From the NCBI GenBank assembly GCA_946415365.1, contig CAMKSE010000014.1:46231-110230 (forward strand): 64,000 nt of DNA, given 5' to 3'. The DNA comes from an uncultured Prevotellaceae bacterium. Lineage in GTDB: Bacteria > Bacteroidota > Bacteroidia > Bacteroidales > Bacteroidaceae. The translations under genes were made by a program, and so were the position numbers. Shown here piece after piece: positions 24,782 through 33,746 of the stretch; the stretch's first letter is position 1, and every line of letters begins with the position of its first letter. The notes beneath the pieces were generated by a model that was given only the letters and a program-made list of their open reading frames with translations, ran no database searches and was not told where the DNA came from.

Positions 24782-25464
24782 AGAATATCAATAATTTCGT
24801 TGAAATGGGTTATTTTTGTTAATCGTTCGTGCTGGATATCTTCAGAATGCTCTAGTTGCCATGTGACATGGAATGGAATATGGACGGCCCAGGCACCGAT
24901 GGTGAGGGCAGGCGCAATATCGCTCTTTAATGAATTGCCGACCATCAAAAGTTCATTGGGCAGGATTCCGAGATGTTCACATAGTTGCTGGAAGTCTTCT
25001 TCGGTCTTGTTAGACGTGATTTCCACATGGGAAAAGTATTTGGAGAGTCCGCTGCGACGGAGTTTGTTCTCCTGATCCTGGAGTTCACCTTTAGTAAAGA
25101 CAACAAGACGGTATGGGTATGCCTGCAGCCGTTGAAGTGTTTCTTCCACTTCTGGCAGCGGAGTGGCAGGCAGGTGGAGCAGACTCTTGCTGTGAGTAAG
25201 CAGTTCGCTGAGTTCCGAGGTTGACAGATGGTCACCTGCCACTCGGAGTGCCGTCTCAACGATGCTGATGGTGAAAGCTTTGCAGCCATAGCCCAAATCG
25301 GCCATATTGCCCGATTCTGTATGGTAGAGTTCTTTGGCTGGGTCTTCGCAATAAGGTGCAATAAGGCGGTAGAGATGATTCTCTACGGCTTCGAAATGCG
25401 ACTGGCAATCCCATAAGGTGTCATCGGCGTCGAAGGCAATAACTCTTAACTTCTCACTTTCCAT
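24778..25464 (-). CDS. HAD-superfamily hydrolase
   Basis: A 228-residue phosphatase-like protein with motif I FDADDTLWDC (nucleophile and acid Asp near residues 11 and 13), motif II in VVFTKG, and motif IV MVGNSLKSDI. It belongs to the YjjG/Gph-like HAD hydrolases and likely dephosphorylates a small metabolite. It is co-transcribed with the Fur-family gene upstream (3-base gap) and the thioesterase downstream (4-base overlap). Confidence 0.85.
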   Translation of the reverse strand: MESEKLRVIAFDADDTLWDCQSHFEAVENHLYRLIAPYCEDPAKELYHTESGNMADLGYGCKAFTISIVETALRVAGDHLSTSELSELLTHSKSLLHLPATPLPEVEETLQRLQAYPYRLVVFTKGELQDQENKLRRSGLSKYFSHVEITSNKTEEDFQQLCEHLGILPNELLMVGNSLKSDIAPALTIGAWAVHIPFHVTWQLEHSEDIQHERLTKITHFNEIIDIL

Positions 25465-25467
25465 TTT

Positions 25468-25887
25468 TTACTTCCTCTGGCAGTGTGGACAAACACCTTT
25501 TATCATGATGTTATAGTGGTGCATTTCGAAGCCGGGCGGCAATTCAGGATCTGGAACCTCCAGACTGTCGAGGCAGTAAGTGCGCTGACAAACCTCGCAG
25601 AAGAAGTGAGGATGCTGGTCGTCATCGTGCTCTTGACTGTGACTGTGGCAGAGTTCGTATTTCGTGCCGTCGCTGCTGCCCTCGATGGCATGTACCAGAT
25701 GGTACTCACGGAACAGGGTGAGAGCCCGGAAGATGTTCGACTTGTCGATGGTCCCTATCCGCCGTTCCAACTCTGCTAACGACTGTGGCAGCATGGAACT
25801 AGCCAATGCCCTGACAACAACGATTCGGTTCGCAGTGGGCTTGATGCCGTGCTCTTCAAGCAAACTTACACATGATTTCTCGTCCAT
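25468..25887 (-). CDS. Fur-family metal-responsive regulator
   Basis: A 139-residue protein with an N-terminal winged helix (HGIKPTANRIVVVRALASSM), a His-rich hinge (HSHSQEHDDDQHPHFFCEVC) and two CxxC pairs (CEVC and CPHC), giving the structural zinc site of Fur/Zur/PerR proteins. The metal specificity cannot be told. ATG 25887 is chosen over a longer frame because the -7 box (CAAAGGTA, 25893-25900) lies five bases upstream of it, another leaderless-type start. First gene of an operon with the HAD hydrolase and thioesterase. Confidence 0.88.
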   Translation of the reverse strand: MDEKSCVSLLEEHGIKPTANRIVVVRALASSMLPQSLAELERRIGTIDKSNIFRALTLFREYHLVHAIEGSSDGTKYELCHSHSQEHDDDQHPHFFCEVCQRTYCLDSLEVPDPELPPGFEMHHYNIMIKGVCPHCQRK

Positions 25888-25963
25888 GGGTGCAAAGGTA
25901 CAAAAATAACCGCAGATTTCGCAGGAAAAATCTGATAAATTTGTATTCCCTACGGATATGTCT

Positions 25964-27505
25964 TTATCTCTCAGCCCAGTCGCCGCGGTCGAGATTACGA
26001 TAGCCGATTGCCTCAGCGATATGGTGACTCTGTATTTTCTCACTACCTTCGAGATCGGCGATGGTGCGGGCGACCTTCAGAATACGACTGTAGGCACGTG
26101 CGGAGAGTGACAGGCGTTCCATAGCCGTTCGCAGCATGTCTAGACTCCTTTCGTCGGGCTCGGCAAAGAGGTGAATCATCCGCTCCGTCATCTGTGCGTT
26201 ACAGTAGATACCTTTATAATCCTTATAGCGCTGTTGCTGTATTTGTCGTGCCTTGATAACCCGTTCACGTATAGCGCTGCTACTCTCTCCAGGCTTCATC
26301 TGTGACAACTGACTAAAAGAAACAACCGGAACTTCAACGTGAAGGTCGATACGGTCGAGCAATGGGCCGCTGATCTTCGAGAGATACCTGCCTATCTGTC
26401 CTGGTGTACAGACGCAGTGGTGTGTGGGGTCGCCATAATAGCCGCAGGGGCAGGGATTCATCGAGGCTACAAACATAAATGAGCATGGATACTCCACCGT
26501 GTATTTCGCCCTGCTTATCGTAATTTTACGATCTTCCAAGGGTTGGCGTAACACCTCAAGTGTTGTCTTGTTGAATTCAGGTAATTCATCTAGAAAGAGC
26601 ACCCCATTATGGGCCATGCTAACCTCTCCGGGCAAGGCTCTGTTGCCACCGCCCGTCATAGCCACCTGCGACACCGTGTGGTGCGGACTGCGGAAGGGGC
26701 GTTGGGAGATGAGTGACGTTCCGCTGGAGAGTTTTCCCGCTACTGAATGAATCTGTGTTGTCTCCAGACTCTCTGCCAGCGTGAGGGGTGGCAGGATACT
26801 GGGCAGACGCTTGGCCATCATCGACTTTCCGCTACCAGGTGATCCGATCATAATGATATTGTGGCTTCCTGCAGCGGCAATCTCAAGGGCGCGCTTCACT
26901 CCCTCCTGTCCTTTAACGTCGGCAAAGTCGAGGTCGAAGTCATATTGTTGTTCGTAGAACTCCTTACGGGTGTCTACAATTGTAGGCTCATAGTTGCTGC
27001 TGCCGTTCAGGAAACTGATGACATCTGCCAGACCATCCATGCCGTATACGTCTAACTGGTTTACAACGGCCGCCTCTCTCACGTTTTCACGAGGAACAAT
27101 CAGTCCCTTGAACTTCTCTTTTCGGGCTCGAATGGCTACGGGAAGAACACCGTTAACGGGCTTCAGACGTCCGTCAAGCCCCAATTCTCCTATCATCATA
27201 TAGTCGCCGAGCATGGTGTCGCTTATCTTCCCGTGGGCGGCAAGAATACCGATAGCCAGTGGCAGGTCGTAGCCGCTGCCCTCCTTGCGGATATCTGCAG
27301 GGGAGAGGTTGACGGTGAGATCTGCCGTAGGCGGCTTATAACCATTGTTGGCAATGGCGGCACGAATACGGTCATAACTCTCCTTGACGGCTGTATCAGC
27401 CAATCCGGAAAGACGGAACTGTACGCCCCTTGTGATGTTTACTTCGATGGTGATAGTGGTAGCCTCAAGGCCGGCTACTTCAGCACAGAATGTTTTTACT
27501 AACAT
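25964..27505 (-). CDS. YifB/ComM-type Mg-chelatase-like AAA+ ATPase
   Basis: A 513-residue protein with an N-terminal ChlI-type domain (KTFCAEVAGLEATTITIEVN..., LSPADIRKEGSGYDLPLAIG), Walker A GSPGSGKSMMAKRLP, Walker B LFLDELPEF, and a C-terminal domain with CPCGYYGD and LLDRIDLHVEV. In characterised relatives (ComM) this is a hexameric helicase promoting branch migration during natural transformation. Full length for the family. Confidence 0.92.
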   Translation of the reverse strand: MLVKTFCAEVAGLEATTITIEVNITRGVQFRLSGLADTAVKESYDRIRAAIANNGYKPPTADLTVNLSPADIRKEGSGYDLPLAIGILAAHGKISDTMLGDYMMIGELGLDGRLKPVNGVLPVAIRARKEKFKGLIVPRENVREAAVVNQLDVYGMDGLADVISFLNGSSNYEPTIVDTRKEFYEQQYDFDLDFADVKGQEGVKRALEIAAAGSHNIIMIGSPGSGKSMMAKRLPSILPPLTLAESLETTQIHSVAGKLSSGTSLISQRPFRSPHHTVSQVAMTGGGNRALPGEVSMAHNGVLFLDELPEFNKTTLEVLRQPLEDRKITISRAKYTVEYPCSFMFVASMNPCPCGYYGDPTHHCVCTPGQIGRYLSKISGPLLDRIDLHVEVPVVSFSQLSQMKPGESSSAIRERVIKARQIQQQRYKDYKGIYCNAQMTERMIHLFAEPDERSLDMLRTAMERLSLSARAYSRILKVARTIADLEGSEKIQSHHIAEAIGYRNLDRGDWAER

Positions 27506-27548
27506 AGTATCAGGAGTTTTATGTGTTTTTAGTTTAGGAGTTTAAAGT

Positions 27549-28613
27549 TTATCTTTCTTTTCTTATCAATTCGCTTGCTTTATTTTGGAGTTCATTGGTA
27601 TGAAGGGTGTGGGCGATGATTTTTCCCTGACTGTCGGTAATGATATTGTCAGGTATGTACCAAAGTCCAAGTTGACGTAGTAAGGGCGTTTCCCACATTT
27701 TGCCGTCACAGACGGTACTCCATTTCACGGAGTCTTGTTCTGCAGCCTGCCGGCACATCTTAACGTCAGGATCGAGAGAGATGCCTAATACCTTCACCAT
27801 GTCTTTATTCTGTTTTTGGAAGAAAGTCAGCTGACGCTGCATGTTCATACTTTCATAGTTCCATTTAGCCCAGACATAGATGATGTTGACAGGGGCGGTC
27901 AGGTCTGACGAACTGACGGTCTTGCCGTTGATATCCTTTGCTGTAAAGGCAGGAATCTTAATACCGTCTTTCAGAACATCCAAACTCTTTATCTTCTCCT
28001 TCAGTCCTTTCAGCGACGGCTCGTCAGGCTGCGCCTTCTCTATCTCACCGATGAGGGCAACAGCTTTCTTGCAGTCTGTATTTGTTGTTTGGGTGAAGTG
28101 TTTGTTCAGCAGATAAAGGGCTATGGGCGAGGCAGGATTCTCCCTGATAAAAGTCTCTGCCGCCTGGATCACCTCTGGAGGAGTCATCCCACTGGTCCTT
28201 AAGCGGAAGTCGGTCATCTGCTTGTTTATGTCAGTACCGCTGACACGTGTCTCCTTCAGATGCGAGGCGTCTCCCTCAATCTCTACCTCTGCACGTGGCT
28301 CGCCAAAGACAGGCAGTTCGGAGAAGTTAGGAAACACAAGCGAGAAAGTGACGGGATTCTCAAGTGTGACCTCATAGTGAAAACGTCCTTTCATGACGCT
28401 GATAGTGTCGAGACGATGGGTGCCGTTAATGCCGTAGATATACAGCTCTCCCTGATTGAATCCCTTGAATGTCCCGTCAAGTATGAACGTTTCGTGGTTG
28501 GAACCACAGGAAAATAATAAAAAATTAAAAAGGTAAAAAGGTAAAAAGGTAAAAAGGTAAAAAGCTAAAACCTTTCTACCATATAACAGGATAATAGGTT
28601 TTATTCCTTTCAC
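27549..28613 (-). CDS. DUF4369 / thioredoxin-fold lipoprotein without active-site cysteines
   Basis: A 354-residue protein with a lipobox-like LLFSCGSN after a hydrophobic signal, an N-terminal DUF4369-type beta domain (FILDGTFKGFNQGELYIYGI...) and a C-terminal TlpA-like fold. At the redox site it reads WAKWNYESM where family members have WCxxC, so disulfide chemistry is unlikely. The start is a GTG at 28613; the ATG in another frame runs into a stop. The signal peptide is written over four tandem 8-bp repeats (28532-28563). It lies 43 bases downstream of the TPR lipoprotein gene. Confidence 0.7.
   Translation of the reverse strand: MKGIKPIILLYGRKVLAFYLFTFLPFYLFNFLLFSCGSNHETFILDGTFKGFNQGELYIYGINGTHRLDTISVMKGRFHYEVTLENPVTFSLVFPNFSELPVFGEPRAEVEIEGDASHLKETRVSGTDINKQMTDFRLRTSGMTPPEVIQAAETFIRENPASPIALYLLNKHFTQTTNTDCKKAVALIGEIEKAQPDEPSLKGLKEKIKSLDVLKDGIKIPAFTAKDINGKTVSSSDLTAPVNIIYVWAKWNYESMNMQRQLTFFQKQNKDMVKVLGISLDPDVKMCRQAAEQDSVKWSTVCDGKMWETPLLRQLGLWYIPDNIITDSQGKIIAHTLHTNELQNKASELIRKER
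28532..28563. repeat. Tandem 8-bp repeat (GGTAAAAA x4) inside a signal-peptide coding region
   Basis: Four perfect copies of GGTAAAAA with degenerate copies on each side encode FYLF-type residues of the signal peptide of 27549-28613. Eight bases is not a multiple of three, so gain or loss of a unit shifts the frame. Similar TTTTTACC units recur on the other side near 28613-28652. Confidence 0.8.
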
Positions 28614-28656
28614 CTTTTTACCTTTTTTACTCTTTTACTTTTTTACCTTTTTCCTT

Positions 28657-30318
28657 TTATTTCAGTTCCAGGTCGTTTGCAGCATATTCTGCTAACGAAG
28701 GATCCTTGCTGAGAGCATTCTGAAGTGCACTGGCAGCATCTGTGGTGTTACCCAGACGCTTGGCAAGGATGGCCTTCAGATAATCTGTGATAGCATCGGG
28801 GTTCTTGATGTACTTCAGCGTATTCTCTGCTGTAGCGTAGTTCTTATTCAGAATCTGTGCCAGGGCAGCGCTGTTTGTGTACAGCTCACCGAAGTCCTTT
28901 TCTGCCTGGGCGAAGTTACCCTTGGCGAGGTTCAGGTTACCAAGAATTTCCTGCAGTCCGTTGGCGTCGGTAGCCTTGGCGATATAGTTCTCTGCGGTGG
29001 CGATGTCACCATTCTTCAGGGCCAGCAGTCCGAGGTTTGCGCTGGTCTCTGCCAGATGGCTGTTCAAGTTCTGTGCCTTCTTCAGATACTCACTTGCTGC
29101 GTCATAGTTGCCCTTGGCATATTCGAGAAGACCGATGTTGTTGTAGGCACGGGCATCGTTAGGATAGATCTGTGTGGCAGTCTTGTACACAGCCTCTGCC
29201 TCGCTGGGGTTGGCCTTCTGGGCAGCTCCGTAGAGCAGCTCCTCAATGTTCAGCTGAGTGGGGTCGTCAACAATCTGCTGTGCGATCTGCTCATCGCTGC
29301 GGCCGATGGTCTCGTAGTTGATGGTAAGACGAGAACGACGCAACTGAGGCAGTACGCCGTCAGCAAGCTCACGGAAAGCGGCGGAGATGTTGCGGATCTG
29401 CTGCTCACGCTCCTGAGGATCCTTATACATAGACAGAACGCGCAGAATCACATCCTTGTCCTGAATGTCGCTGGCTTGTACCAGCTGCTGGAAACCTTCC
29501 CAGTCTTCAGCTGTATAATTGGCATCGACGTTGGCGTTCATCTTCAGCTTCTTCAGCTCTTTGTTTACATAGTCCTCTGTCACCTTCTGGCGCTGTCCGG
29601 CAAGTTTGTCGTTCAGCGAGAAGCCACCATCGGGCGATGCATAGGCCGAAATTTCCACATTATCAAGGGCCAACTTCTCCTGGTCGTTATTGATCTCGCT
29701 GAGAAGTCTGACGAACTCCTGCACGGAGTTATTCTTCAGTTCGCTCTTGCGGATGGTTGCCTGCTGGATGAGGAACTGGATGTTTGCTTCCTGCTTTTTC
29801 TTGTTGATGCGCTGGTAGGTATCGGTGGCCAGTGCCGGGTTAGCAGAAGCGAGCGTTTTCTTGTACAGCTCCGATGTGGCAATAACACCCTCAGCCACCT
29901 TCACGGCGGGCAGATCGAACTTCTTTTTGCCAATAGAAGCATCAAAAGTTAGGTACATGTCGGCTTTGTTGCAGTCCTCATAGGGGAAGTTAGCCTTCAT
30001 CGTATAGTTACCGCCAACCTTGTAATTGACAGTCTGACCGTTACCGGCTACATTCTCACCCTGGAAGGTGGCAGGTGCAGCCTTGGCCACGATGCCGTTA
30101 GCATAGCGAAGCTCTGGAGTTACGGTCACCACGGCCTTCTTCTTCATATACTTCTCAGGGAAGTGGCCGTTGATGGTGGCGGGAACAGTTCCCTGCTGGG
30201 TCTCCAGTGGGTTAGGGGTTACAGTAAAGTTGTCTGCTGAGAGCTCTTTGAGTTTTGAGCACGATGACAGGAGCATCAGCGATGCTGCAGACAGGAGGAA
30301 TAAGTTTTTTTTGTTCAT
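28657..30318 (-). CDS. TPR-containing outer-membrane-type lipoprotein
   Basis: A 553-residue protein starting MNKKNLFLLSAASLMLLSSC (lipobox LLSSC). The first half is beta-rich, and near residue 230 lies VEISAYASPDGGFSLNDKLA, an OmpA/peptidoglycan-associated-like pattern. The second half has TPR repeats (ARAYNNIGLLEYAKGNYDAA, then AETSANLGLLALKNGDIATA). It probably sits at the inner face of the outer membrane and bridges to peptidoglycan or partners. ATG 30318 is preferred over a longer frame lacking a signal. Confidence 0.75.
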   Translation of the reverse strand: MNKKNLFLLSAASLMLLSSCSKLKELSADNFTVTPNPLETQQGTVPATINGHFPEKYMKKKAVVTVTPELRYANGIVAKAAPATFQGENVAGNGQTVNYKVGGNYTMKANFPYEDCNKADMYLTFDASIGKKKFDLPAVKVAEGVIATSELYKKTLASANPALATDTYQRINKKKQEANIQFLIQQATIRKSELKNNSVQEFVRLLSEINNDQEKLALDNVEISAYASPDGGFSLNDKLAGQRQKVTEDYVNKELKKLKMNANVDANYTAEDWEGFQQLVQASDIQDKDVILRVLSMYKDPQEREQQIRNISAAFRELADGVLPQLRRSRLTINYETIGRSDEQIAQQIVDDPTQLNIEELLYGAAQKANPSEAEAVYKTATQIYPNDARAYNNIGLLEYAKGNYDAASEYLKKAQNLNSHLAETSANLGLLALKNGDIATAENYIAKATDANGLQEILGNLNLAKGNFAQAEKDFGELYTNSAALAQILNKNYATAENTLKYIKNPDAITDYLKAILAKRLGNTTDAASALQNALSKDPSLAEYAANDLELK

Positions 30319-30409
30319 ATTAATTGAGTTGTTAAGTGATTTGTCATCATAGTCTTGACGCGAGCAAACGAACAAAGTCCGCTTTCATCATTGCCTTTGG
30401 CGAGCATTG

Positions 30410-30495
30410 TGCCGCGAGCGGGACTCGAACCCGCACAACCCTTCCGGGTCAAGGGATTTTAAGTCCCTCGTGTCTACCAATTCCACCATTGCGGC
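30410..30495 (-). tRNA. tRNA-Leu (anticodon UAA)
   Basis: The minus strand folds as a class II tRNA: acceptor start GCCGCAA, D-arm GTGGAATTGGTAGACAC, anticodon arm AGGGA-CTTAAAA-TCCCT with anticodon TAA, a long variable arm, T-arm GCGGG-TTCGAGT-CCCGC, and acceptor end TCGCGGC plus A. The acceptor stem has one A-C mismatch at pair 6-67. CCA is not encoded. The promoter -7 box is CAAAGGTA (30516-30523, leftward). Confidence 0.93.
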
Positions 30496-30705
30496 GCAAT
30501 TTAACTTTGCGCCTGCAAAGGTACGTCTATTTCCCGAAACCACCAAACAATTTATCAATTATTTAGAAATTGTATGTTAATAATTTGCAAGAGTGAAAGA
30601 ATGTTTGTACTTTTGTGCCAACTAAAAGCAAAACTCATTATGAACAATAGCAAATACCCCAATCTGACAAGCCCTATCACGCCGCTTTGGACATTTAACA
30701 ACAAT

Positions 30706-32049
30706 ATGAAAAGAAACTACCTACTACTACTGCTGCTCGTCGCCATTGGCGTCAGAGCAGCTGATTACGTCCATTACAGCGAGTGGATCACCGCCTCGGA
30801 AATGAAGCGGACACCACATTCCTACAATCTCAATTTCTCTGCCTGGGCGCCTAACTGGTCGTACCAGACGGGGGTGGAACTCGACGGGATGCTCGATGTC
30901 TATACCACCTATGGCGACGAGAAACTGGGCAACTATCTCAAGGAGTATCCTGCCAAGATGATCGACGCGAAGGGCAGCATCACAGGCTACAAGTACGATG
31001 ACTTCAACCTCGACAACGTCCGTCCTGGCCACTTCCTGATGCGATACTATCAGCTGTTCCCTGCCAAGAAGGACTCGCTGGCACTCGACTTGCTGATGAG
31101 CCAGCTTGAGAACCAGCCCCGTACTGACGAGGGCGTCTGGTGGCACAAGGCCATTTATGCCCGTCAGGTGTGGCTCGACGGCATCTTCATGGGACTGCCT
31201 TTCTATACGCTGGCAGCCCCCTTCCTCGCTCCTGGCTATGAGAGGGATTATTATGATGACGCCGTGGACCAGATCACGAAGACTGACCAACGGACCTACG
31301 ACGCTGCCACCAGACTGTGGAAGCATGCCTGGGACGAGACCCACGAGATGTTCTGGGCCAATCCCACGACAGGTCTCAGCCAGCACACTTGGGCAAGGGC
31401 CTTGGGATGGTTCACGATGGCGATGGTCGAGATACTCGATGCCCTGCCAGAGACCTACGAACCTCGCCAGCAGGTGACCGACCTGTTCCAACGGGCGATG
31501 ACGAGCGTCGTTGAATATCAGGATGCAGCCAGTGGTGTATGGTTCGATGTACTCGATGTCGACGACCCGCGTAACTACCTCGAAGCCACAGCCTCATCGA
31601 TGTTCGCCTACTGTCTGCTGAAAGGTCATCGCATGGGTTACCTCGACGACAGCTTCCTTGAAGCCGGCATCAAGGCGTATAAAGGTATCATCAAGGAGTT
31701 TGTGAAACAGAACGCCAACGGCACTATCTCGCTGACGAAGTGCTGTGAGGTGTCAGGTCTCGGGCCGGAGAACAAGCCCCATCGCGACGGCTCATTCGAA
31801 TATTATATGAGTGAGAACGTGCGCGACAACGATCCCAAGGGCATCGGACCCTTCATCTGGGCTTCGCTGGAGATGGAACGTCTTGGCTTCACCGTTCAGA
31901 ATCTGGACACGCATACAGCCGTCTCTGCTCCCAAGGCCATCCGCCCTGCAAACGGGACCCGCTATGACCTGCTGGGTCGCAAGATTGGCAGAAGCACCAG
32001 AGGTATCATCATCCAAGACGGCAGGAAAAGTCATACTTTTGTTTGGTGA
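30706..32049 (+). CDS. GH105 unsaturated glycuronyl hydrolase, secreted
   Basis: This 447-residue protein has a signal peptide (MKRNYLLLLLLVAIGVRA) and an alpha/alpha-barrel of GH105 type: WLDGIFMGLPFYTLAAPF, then HTWARALGWFTMAMVEILDA, the region resembling the conserved W-A/G-R-G-N-G-W of YteR/YesR enzymes. It should cleave the unsaturated uronic acid left by pectin or rhamnogalacturonan lyases. The C-terminus (YDLLGRKIGRSTRGIIIQDG) looks like the surface-sorting tail of Prevotella secreted proteins. ATG 30706 is chosen for the signal peptide; promoter -7 TACTTTTG at 30608-30615. No other polysaccharide genes adjoin it. Confidence 0.88.
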   Translation: MKRNYLLLLLLVAIGVRAADYVHYSEWITASEMKRTPHSYNLNFSAWAPNWSYQTGVELDGMLDVYTTYGDEKLGNYLKEYPAKMIDAKGSITGYKYDDFNLDNVRPGHFLMRYYQLFPAKKDSLALDLLMSQLENQPRTDEGVWWHKAIYARQVWLDGIFMGLPFYTLAAPFLAPGYERDYYDDAVDQITKTDQRTYDAATRLWKHAWDETHEMFWANPTTGLSQHTWARALGWFTMAMVEILDALPETYEPRQQVTDLFQRAMTSVVEYQDAASGVWFDVLDVDDPRNYLEATASSMFAYCLLKGHRMGYLDDSFLEAGIKAYKGIIKEFVKQNANGTISLTKCCEVSGLGPENKPHRDGSFEYYMSENVRDNDPKGIGPFIWASLEMERLGFTVQNLDTHTAVSAPKAIRPANGTRYDLLGRKIGRSTRGIIIQDGRKSHTFVW

Positions 32050-32160
32050 CGACTTCCTCAAATATGCTATCTTTTCTTCTACCTCTATTGAATTGTTGGC
32101 ATTTGTCTGCAAATGTACTGTGTTTTAGTTATTTACACGATATTTTACTTATTATTTCCA

Positions 32161-32550
32161 TCTACTAAACTTCTACAGATCCTCTACTTTTCCTCTACTT
32201 AACATCTACCACATCTCTACAATCTGAACATGACATTCTTTATGCAGCAATAAAGGCACCTTATTCATCAATAAGTGCCATCTATTGAACGATAAGTGCC
32301 ACCTATTCTTTGATTAAGTGCCGCCTAGGCATCACTATATATTCCCAGGGTGGGAACATTTTGTTCCCAGTAAGGGAACTCTACGTTCCCAAGGTGGGAA
32401 TTCTAAATCCTCCTAATGGTAACAATGCCGCATCTTCTTTTTGAAAGATAGATGAATAGTAGAGGGTTTGTAGAAGTATAGTAGAGGATAAGTAGAGGCA
32501 AAAAAGGGCAAGTACCTTTGACAATCTGCAACTTACGAACTTTTAGTAGA
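32161..32550. repeat. Helically phased repeat array upstream of a decayed gene
   Basis: TCTAC occurs six times with exact 11-bp spacing (32161, 32172, 32183, 32194, 32205, 32216). AAGTGCC follows three times at 21-22 bp spacing (32273, 32294, 32316). Then come three TTCCCA...GGGAA inverted repeats at about 22 bp spacing (32342-32356, 32363-32379, 32385-32400). Then GTAGA, the inverse of the first word, occurs four times at exact 11-bp spacing (32459, 32470, 32481, 32492), with one more at 32546. A -7 box TACCTTTG lies at 32513-32520. Sites on one helical face suggest cooperative protein binding. No known system was identified with certainty. Confidence 0.8.
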
Positions 32551-32556
32551 GGGAAT

Positions 32557-32759
32557 ATGCGATTTCATTATAACACAGAATATGATGTAAACGCAATGCT
32601 CCTTGCTTTCATCAAGGAACACGGCGGGTGGAGCATTACATATTGAAAGGCGTTACTGACGCTTTGTTTTTGGATCCATCGAAACTACCACAATCGATAT
32701 GCAGAATCAAGACAAATGCAGGGACACCTGTGTCAAAGAATCGTTACTATAAATATTAA
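32557..32759 (+). pseudogene. Frameshifted small gene downstream of the phased array
   Basis: From ATG 32557 the frame reads MRFHYNTEYDVNAMLLAFIK then EHGGWSI and stops. A shifted frame continues LKGVTDALFLDPSKLPQSIC, then RIKTNAGTPVSKNRYYKY, to a stop at 32757-32759. Together they would make a protein of about 66 residues, so a single indel near 32632-32650 seems to have broken it. The promoter is 37 bases upstream. Family not recognised. Confidence 0.5.
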
Positions 32760-32873
32760 CCATCTGGTTATCAATGTGATAAGGTTGCAGAACCGTGTCA
32801 ATAAACGAAGAGCTCTTGACAAAGAGGCTTTTTTGTTGTATCTTTGCATCATCAAATCAAAACGTTTACGAAC

Positions 32874-33746
32874 ATGACAAGAGGAAAATCTATTTGCAAT
32901 GTGCTGAAGACCATACGGAAGCAGGTAGCTGATGCCAATGAGATTAGGTATGAACCGCGTGAGTGTCACCATCAGGGTGAGTGCCGAGGTACTTGTCCAG
33001 CTTGCGAAGCAGAGGTGAGGTATCTTGAGTCGCAGTTGAACATCCGCAAGCAGTTGGGGAAGGCTGTGGTCATTTTGGGTATTTCTGCAGGACTGTCTGC
33101 ACTTGCCAGTTGTGGTGACAAGGCGAAGAAGGTAGCCACCATGAGTGAAGAACAAAGTAAACTGATGGAAGGTAAAGTCATGAGGAAGCCAGCAATACAG
33201 CTTGACGGGGATGTGGAGTATCGCTCACCTGTTGATACAGTCATCATTGAGAAAGAACCTTCGAAGGTCAAGAAACGTACGGCAAAGGTCGTTTTTCATG
33301 AAACAAATAAAGACAAGGATCTGATAACGCAAGAATCACTTGATGAAGGCCAGGCTTTTGAGGTGGTAGGCAATGTCGATGAGGAGATTCTACAACAAGA
33401 GCCTCCTACAGTAAGAGATATTCAGCCTACACTTATGGGTGATGTTGTTGAACAAATGCCATCCTTCCCTGGTGGACCGCAAGCATTGCTTAATTATTTG
33501 TCAGAACATATTAATTATCCGGAAGGATACGAAGAAACTTGTGTTCAGGGCAGGGTTGTTATCACTTTTGTTGTTGAAAAAGACGGTAGTCTCTCAGACA
33601 TAACGGTTTTGAAAAGCCTTGAAAAGGCATTTGACGAAGAAGCGTTACGTGCTGTCAAGTCGATGCCGAATTGGATTCCTGGTATGCAAGACGGAGAACC
33701 TATCAGAGTAAAATACGCAGTTCCAGTAAACTTCCGCCTAAAATGA
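32874..33746 (+). CDS. TonB-like energy-transducing protein with N-terminal Cys motif
   Basis: A 290-residue protein with a cytoplasmic N-terminus containing HHQGECRGTCPACEAEVRYL (four Cys, zinc-finger-like), one membrane span (LGKAVVILGISAGLSALASC, about 64-83), a periplasmic linker, and a C-terminal TonB domain (about 195-290; MPSFPGGPQALLNYLSEHIN and GRVVITFVVEKDGSLSDITV). It should couple inner-membrane energy to an outer-membrane partner. Promoter TATCTTTG at 32839-32846. It overlaps the radical SAM gene by four bases, indicating coupling. Confidence 0.85.
   Translation: MTRGKSICNVLKTIRKQVADANEIRYEPRECHHQGECRGTCPACEAEVRYLESQLNIRKQLGKAVVILGISAGLSALASCGDKAKKVATMSEEQSKLMEGKVMRKPAIQLDGDVEYRSPVDTVIIEKEPSKVKKRTAKVVFHETNKDKDLITQESLDEGQAFEVVGNVDEEILQQEPPTVRDIQPTLMGDVVEQMPSFPGGPQALLNYLSEHINYPEGYEETCVQGRVVITFVVEKDGSLSDITVLKSLEKAFDEEALRAVKSMPNWIPGMQDGEPIRVKYAVPVNFRLK

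Noticed and set aside
29056..29952. 298-codon rightward frame across the TPR lipoprotein gene
   Set aside because: Leu/Val-rich antisense shadow caused by codon bias of the real gene.
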